Source of the DNA: Flavobacteriia bacterium
GTDB taxonomy: Bacteria > Bacteroidota > Bacteroidia > Flavobacteriales > Schleiferiaceae
DNA length: 64,000 bases
Direction: 5' to 3'
Assembly: GCA_013373425.1 (NCBI GenBank)
Contig: JABXHW010000004.1
Span: 1-64,000, forward strand
Part shown: in pieces, positions 59,852 to 64,000 of the stretch
How positions within the stretch are numbered: position 1 is the first letter of the stretch
Layout: every line of letters starts with the position of its first letter
Notes under the pieces: generated by a model
What the model saw: the letters and a program-made list of their open reading frames with translations, nothing else
Told to the model about the DNA's origin: nothing
Databases searched by the model: none
Program-made: the position numbers and the translations under genes

Positions 59852-62437
59852 TTAGAACAATTTGATGGATTGTGCCTCTTCACCGTTCCAAACACGTACC
59901 ACTAGTGGTCCAAGTCCGCTGAAGGTAAATTCACCTGCTCCCATGTTGAAGTCAACATCGCCAGACCAAACCACGCGACCAGTCATGTCGAACACTTCTG
60001 TAGAGTGGCTACCGTTGAGTTCTTCAAAATCGATATGCACTTGGTCGCCGTTTCTGTAAGCCGACATTACTTCATCTTGACGAGTGAGCTCAGTCAATGA
60101 AACCGCCGTATTGTTCACCTTGAGGATGAAACGCTGGCGAGGAGCACTAGCATCATGCGTGAAGATGTAATCTCCAGCCTGAAGATCAGCCACCATTCCA
60201 GTGTGAATGTCTTCTAAGTATACATAGATACCGCGTGGCAAGAAGCTGTTGTCGATAGAAATACGACCAGTAGCTCCGTCAGTCATATAGTCGTAAGACA
60301 GGTAGATGTCTTCCATTCCTCGTGGGAAAGGACGTTGGTCGATTTGCAGTCCAGCGCTATCCGCGGAAACAATGTTAAAAGTAACTTGATCTGGATTCAC
60401 ACCTCTGTAAAGTGCGTCCCAACGGAACTCATAGTTCGCAGACTTCAAATCGTCGAACATCAAGTAACCTGAAGTAGTGTGTCCTTCGCTGCTCGCGTTG
60501 ATGATCAACTGTGGTTTGGCATTCGTCACCTTACCGAAGTAGTTCTGATCACCGTCGAATACGTGAGGCTGACCTCTTCTGATATTCTGACCAGATGCTC
60601 CTGGCTCTGCTTTAGCGAAGTAAGCAAGTAGTGGAACGATGTCGAACTTGCTCGTTCCCAAACCATCAACCCAAGTGTCATAAGCTCCAGTACCTGGGTT
60701 CCAGAAGTAAACCGCAGTTCCTACGTCAGCTGGCAAGTCGTTATCAACTTTCTCCCAAGAAATATGTCCCCAGTATGGATTCTTCATCAAGTTCCAACCT
60801 CCGTTGTTTGAAGGGTTGCTATCTGCGCTCAACCAACCGTCGGTCGAGTTTACTGGGTTACCTGTAGGTACTTTGTATTTAGCAACGTGCTCGTGCTCAC
60901 CTGTTGATAGGTTAACGTCTGCGTCCATACTGTCCGCTACATAAGCCAGGTTGATGGTAGTAGGAACGTGAGCTGGAAAGAAGTAAACCGCATAAGCGCT
61001 GTCTCCAAAGTCACTTGTAGAAGTAGTAGTATACCAACCCGGATCAGTTCCTGTCGGCGCTGGGTCCCAACGATACACGTTAGTCTGTGCTCCAGTGAAG
61101 TAAAGGTCCATACCGTTGTCGAAGCTCACGTCTGCAAAAGACAAGTAGCCCGGTGCAGAAAGATGATGCCATCCAGAGTTAGCGAAGTACAACTCCGCGT
61201 TGATGGTTCCTGAGCCTGTAATAGACTGAACACCGGTACCATGAAGTCCCAATGAAGAGAATCCAGTGGCATCCGCATTCAAAGTCATGGTTCCATTCAC
61301 AATGAGGTCGCCCTTATAGTCGAGGTGCGCCCCTGGCTCTAGCGTTGCAACTCCACCAGAGTTTACATCTACGTCTGTTCCAATCTCAGTAACTGCATTG
61401 TTCTCGAGAACGAATGTACCGTTGTTCAAAACAGTCACGCCGTAAACAGTTTGGATATAAGAACCTGACTCACCAGTTACCGTAGTTAAACTGTCTCCAT
61501 TGCCGACTACAATACCCGCAACGTCAAGTGTATCATTCAAAACGATGTTGTACGTTCCAGATAGCACAACCACATTGTGTGTTCTGTTGGGATCGATTGC
61601 AAGAGTGGTAAACCCAGCATCTTGATACCAAAGACCATCATCTTGGTTGTAGTAACGACCAGATGGCTGGGGAGAAATAGTTCCTAGGCTCAAATCACCT
61701 GAACCAGAAGTAGAGTTCAATGTATACCCAACATCATAAACATAGTTCGCGGCGTCGCCAAGACCTGCTAGGATTGCATCGATATCTCCATTGAAATCAA
61801 TCAAGGCTGGATTAGCACCTAGAAGTTTGAAGTTGGAGTTACCATTGTTAAAGAAGTTTGCAGTAAGACCGGATGTTAGACCCCAATTGGAAATACGTGT
61901 AACGTTTGCTGGAATGCCCGGGTCGAGTTGAGAAGAACCCGAAGGATCCGAACCAATTGCATAGATGAATCGCTTCGCTTCGGTAGAGGATCCTTGATAC
62001 AAGATGATATCATCACCATTGTTACCGAATGAAAGAGTGAATGCACCTCCTGAGGTGATGTTCGTAATTTCAGATGTGGTTACACTGCTTCGCGCTGTGG
62101 TGAGGGATGGAGTTGCAGTGTTGATATCTCCAATGACCCAGGTATCGCCTACATTCAAATCTGCTCCCAGCGTGAAGGATAGCCACGAATCTTTTGTGCT
62201 CCCGCCAACTGTAAACGGTGAAGAGGCAGCGATTGAGTAATCGGTCATATACACTACTTCACCAGAATCGAGTGGAGCGAGTGCAACGAACCAAATCTCC
62301 TGAACCCCTGAACCTCCAGTGGAGGCCTCAAAGCCCAATACGATAATCTCGCCTGGATTGATCTTCGAAAATCCTGAGAAGGAAATCAAAGTCATTAAAA
62401 CTAAAGCAATGTTTGAAAGTCTCTTGCGCGTAAACAT
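59852..62437 (-). CDS. Large secreted T9SS cargo protein
   Basis: 861 aa. The ATG at 62437 is chosen because the -7 box at 62485 would place the transcript start downstream of the longer GTG frame (62482). Signal peptide (~1-25), then GEIIVLGFEASTGGSGVQEIWFVALAPL, a beta domain of the kind in choice-of-anchor secreted proteins, long beta-repeat sequence, and a C-terminal T9SS sorting-like domain (~785-861: EVFDMTGRVVWSGDVDF, LVVRVWNGEEAQSIKLF). No catalytic motif. It shares a transcript with the 58-aa PID protein and a regulator-site pair with the 57-aa gene. Confidence 0.88.
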   Translation of the reverse strand: MFTRKRLSNIALVLMTLISFSGFSKINPGEIIVLGFEASTGGSGVQEIWFVALAPLDSGEVVYMTDYSIAASSPFTVGGSTKDSWLSFTLGADLNVGDTWVIGDINTATPSLTTARSSVTTSEITNITSGGAFTLSFGNNGDDIILYQGSSTEAKRFIYAIGSDPSGSSQLDPGIPANVTRISNWGLTSGLTANFFNNGNSNFKLLGANPALIDFNGDIDAILAGLGDAANYVYDVGYTLNSTSGSGDLSLGTISPQPSGRYYNQDDGLWYQDAGFTTLAIDPNRTHNVVVLSGTYNIVLNDTLDVAGIVVGNGDSLTTVTGESGSYIQTVYGVTVLNNGTFVLENNAVTEIGTDVDVNSGGVATLEPGAHLDYKGDLIVNGTMTLNADATGFSSLGLHGTGVQSITGSGTINAELYFANSGWHHLSAPGYLSFADVSFDNGMDLYFTGAQTNVYRWDPAPTGTDPGWYTTTSTSDFGDSAYAVYFFPAHVPTTINLAYVADSMDADVNLSTGEHEHVAKYKVPTGNPVNSTDGWLSADSNPSNNGGWNLMKNPYWGHISWEKVDNDLPADVGTAVYFWNPGTGAYDTWVDGLGTSKFDIVPLLAYFAKAEPGASGQNIRRGQPHVFDGDQNYFGKVTNAKPQLIINASSEGHTTSGYLMFDDLKSANYEFRWDALYRGVNPDQVTFNIVSADSAGLQIDQRPFPRGMEDIYLSYDYMTDGATGRISIDNSFLPRGIYVYLEDIHTGMVADLQAGDYIFTHDASAPRQRFILKVNNTAVSLTELTRQDEVMSAYRNGDQVHIDFEELNGSHSTEVFDMTGRVVWSGDVDFNMGAGEFTFSGLGPLVVRVWNGEEAQSIKLF

Positions 62438-62484
62438 CTCTTCTCTTCTTATGGTGGTCTGTAAGAATGCTCTTTTGAGCACGG

Positions 62485-62492
62485 TAAAAGTA
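62485..62492 (-). promoter_or_regulatory. -7 box (TACTTTTA) of the T9SS cargo gene
   Basis: On the minus strand TACTTTTA lies 47 nt before the ATG at 62437. A small hairpin TGCTC-tttt-GAGCA (62468-62481) sits at the expected transcript start. Confidence 0.55.
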
Positions 62493-62521
62493 TGAGGGCT
62501 TTTAGACCTAAAAAGAAGAGA

Positions 62522-62554
62522 TTCGACGAATGGAAGGATTCACTCGACGAATGG
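62522..62554 (-). promoter_or_regulatory. Paired 12-bp direct repeats, 21-bp period (regulator site)
   Basis: Plus-strand TTCGACGAATGG (62522-62533) and CTCGACGAATGG (62543-62554), 21 bp apart, starting 29 bp beyond the -7 box at 62485-62492, exactly as for the 57-aa gene. Confidence 0.65.
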
Positions 62555-62603
62555 AATCAAAGCACAGATAATGTGGAAAACTCCAATTTTGTGATAACAC
62601 CGT

Positions 62604-62652
62604 TTTGTAGGAATCCCCCTAAAACAAAGGGATGCAGGCAATTTCCTACAAA
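62604..62652. repeat. Inverted repeat TTTGTAGGAA/TTCCTACAAA
   Basis: Perfect 10-base arms at 62604-62613 and 62643-62652, with a 29-nt centre holding a C-run/GGG pair. The left arm belongs to the GTTTTGTAGGAAT word shared with 59369. Could be a weak terminator of the reductase gene or a second operator. Confidence 0.5.
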
Positions 62653-62726
62653 TGAGAAAATTATTCACATGCAGCTAAAACTGAGCACGTGAATTCGAAT
62701 TTTCCAGGTCTAATCAAAGGAGAACA

Positions 62727-63872
62727 TTACTCGTCGAAGGAGACAACAACCTTCTCGGCAGTAGGGTGACTTTGGCAAGTCAGAATGTAACCTTCCTCAA
62801 CTTCCTCATCTGTAAGGGCATAGTTCATTTCCATTTCGGCAGAACCTTCGAGCACTTTGGCGCGACAAGTACAGCAAACGGCTCCCTTACATGCAAATGG
62901 AACATCCGCACCCGCGTCAAGAGCACTGTCGAGAATGGTCTTTCCTTTCGTAGAAATATCCATATGCGTTTCATCGCCATCGAGAATGACGGTTACCGAA
63001 CTCAAAACATCATTTGAGCTTGAAGTTGATTCTGATTCGGTCTTTTTTGGAGCAGCGTCAGTGCTTGAAGTGAAGAGTTCGAAGTGAATCTTATCCTTTG
63101 ACACGCCCAAGCTAGCCAAGGCATCTTCAGAAGCATGTATAATCTCTTCTGGTCCGCATAAGAAGTATGCGTCTGTTTTCGACACATCAAAAAAGCGCTC
63201 TGCGAAGCCTTTTACTTTCTCAGCGTCGATACGACCCTTTAGCAAATCGGAGCCCTGGTCTTCTCGGCTTAATACGTGATGTACTTCCAAGCGATTCATG
63301 TGGGCGTCCTTCAAGTCTTCGATTTCATCTTTAAAAATGACAGAAGCACTGTTTCGGTTGCCGTAAATCAAAGTAAACTTGCTGTTCGGCTCTGCAATCA
63401 TGGCCGACTTAATAAGGCTCATTACCGGAGTAATTCCCGAACCAGCCGCAATCGCAACGTATTGCTTGGTGTTCTTCTCGTCAAACTCAGTCGTGAAGTT
63501 TCCAATTGGTGTCATTACATCCAGCACATCCCCCACCTTCAAATCGTGGTTGGCGTAGGTTGAAAACACACCGCCTTCTACTCTTTTAATAGCCACACGG
63601 AGTTCGCCATCAAACGGGCAAGAGCAAATAGAGTAAGAGCGACGAATATCTTCACCACCGATGTCGGTGCGAAGTGTCAAATATTGCCCTGGCTTAAACT
63701 TGTAATTCCCTTCGAGGTCCTCAGGAAGATCGAAAGCCACGGAAACACAATCTGCCGTTTCTCTGCGAACATCAGACACGGTAAGCTTATGGAACTTAGG
63801 AGTGTGGCGTTCATTTGAAGTGTCGAGTAGAGCTTTGCGGCTCTCCTTGTTGCGGCTGAAAAACTTGAGCAT
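62727..63872 (-). CDS. paaE: PaaE-like ferredoxin reductase (FAD and 2Fe-2S)
   Basis: 381 aa. FNR-type FAD domain (RRSYSICSCP), NAD(P) domain (AAGSGITPVMSLIKS, FLCGPEEI), and a C-terminal plant-type 2Fe-2S ferredoxin with C-x4-C-x2-C (CKGAVCCTC) and a last Cys in ILTCQS. This is the layout of PaaE, the electron-supply subunit of phenylacetyl-CoA epoxidase; the other paa genes are not in the window and may lie beyond the right edge. Related reductases serve other oxygenases, so the symbol is tentative. Confidence 0.88.
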   Translation of the reverse strand: MLKFFSRNKESRKALLDTSNERHTPKFHKLTVSDVRRETADCVSVAFDLPEDLEGNYKFKPGQYLTLRTDIGGEDIRRSYSICSCPFDGELRVAIKRVEGGVFSTYANHDLKVGDVLDVMTPIGNFTTEFDEKNTKQYVAIAAGSGITPVMSLIKSAMIAEPNSKFTLIYGNRNSASVIFKDEIEDLKDAHMNRLEVHHVLSREDQGSDLLKGRIDAEKVKGFAERFFDVSKTDAYFLCGPEEIIHASEDALASLGVSKDKIHFELFTSSTDAAPKKTESESTSSSNDVLSSVTVILDGDETHMDISTKGKTILDSALDAGADVPFACKGAVCCTCRAKVLEGSAEMEMNYALTDEEVEEGYILTCQSHPTAEKVVVSFDE

Positions 63873-63919
63873 CTCTTATCTAAATTTGTCGAAAGACAAT
63901 CCATTTCTGTGAAGTGCGA

Positions 63920-63927
63920 CAAAAGTA
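63920..63927 (-). promoter_or_regulatory. -7 box (TACTTTTG) of the PaaE-like gene
   Basis: On the minus strand, a perfect TAnnTTTG match 47 nt before the ATG. The remaining bases to the window edge show no gene I can support. Confidence 0.6.
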
Positions 63928-64000
63928 GCACTTTGATAGCGAAGAACATCATGGTGCATAAAAGGTTCGTGAACTTGAGAAATGACGCCAGTTGGGATAA

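Noticed and set aside
63677-63952. 91-aa minus-strand frame at the right edge
   Set aside because: Overlaps the start of the PaaE-like gene in another frame and lacks any family feature.
1-64000. tRNA, rRNA, prophage or integrase-flanked island
   Set aside because: Reading through the intergenic regions gave no cloverleaf, rRNA, integrase or transposase; a tRNA scan would be needed to exclude a missed tRNA.

Overview
The window comes from a Bacteroidota chromosome, most likely a Flavobacteriales (Cryomorphaceae/Schleiferiaceae-like) marine bacterium. Pointers are gliding/type IX secretion (T9SS) genes (gldH, porZ), many T9SS C-terminal sorting domains, a ricT-gldH-PBP1A cluster, an ileS-TraR/DksA-lspA cluster, almost no Shine-Dalgarno sequences, and Bacteroidota-type -7 promoter boxes (TAnnTTTG or TAnnTTCG). 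It is ordinary chromosome: no rRNA, tRNA, phage, transposase or CRISPR was seen.

Layout. 1-4.0 kb: two tandem secreted proteins with gliding-motility-associated C-terminal domains, then a DUF4382 lipoprotein. 4-15 kb: small secreted proteins, two DEAD-box RNA helicases, a MarR-controlled RND efflux operon (regulator, adaptor, pump, TolC) and a degenerate amidase. 15-24.7 kb: an accessory-looking stretch of small hypothetical, membrane and surface genes, with most of the dispersed intergenic repeats. 24.8-37.9 kb: housekeeping (SDR, ileS, dksA-like, lspA, M28 peptidase, gpsA, GNAT, tatA, gatA, MltD-like transglycosylase, DUF4837). 37.9-45.2 kb: recO-porZ facing ricT-gldH-PBP1A. 45.3-58.8 kb: a block bounded by the two halves of a 3-oxoacid CoA-transferase (scoA and scoB, facing opposite ways). 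It contains a MITE-like palindromic element, phosphoglucose/phosphomannose isomerase, lipB, a serine hydrolase, an exonuclease, a fused peptide-ABC ATPase, and a four-gene operon (MBOAT acyltransferase, two GT-C-like membrane proteins, an AlgJ/AlgX-like SGNH protein) likely to build or acetylate a surface glycan. 59-64 kb: two tiny secreted proteins (57 and 58 aa), a large T9SS cargo protein, and a PaaE-like reductase.

Most notable: (1) the two tiny proteins share an identical core (QPGNPSTPAPIDG) whose codons differ at 8 of 13 positions, all synonymously. Promoters in front of one of them and of the large T9SS cargo gene carry the same pair of 12-bp direct repeats with a 21-bp period, at exactly the same distance from the -7 box. 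This looks like a small co-regulated secretion or signalling module. (2) A family of composite intergenic repeats, at least eight copies, is built partly of degenerate but strictly phased 7-mer and 8-mer tandem units; two of the simple arrays run into the 3' ends of genes. (3) The scoA/scoB arrangement is what a ~13-kb inversion would leave, with 8-mer arrays near both breakpoints.
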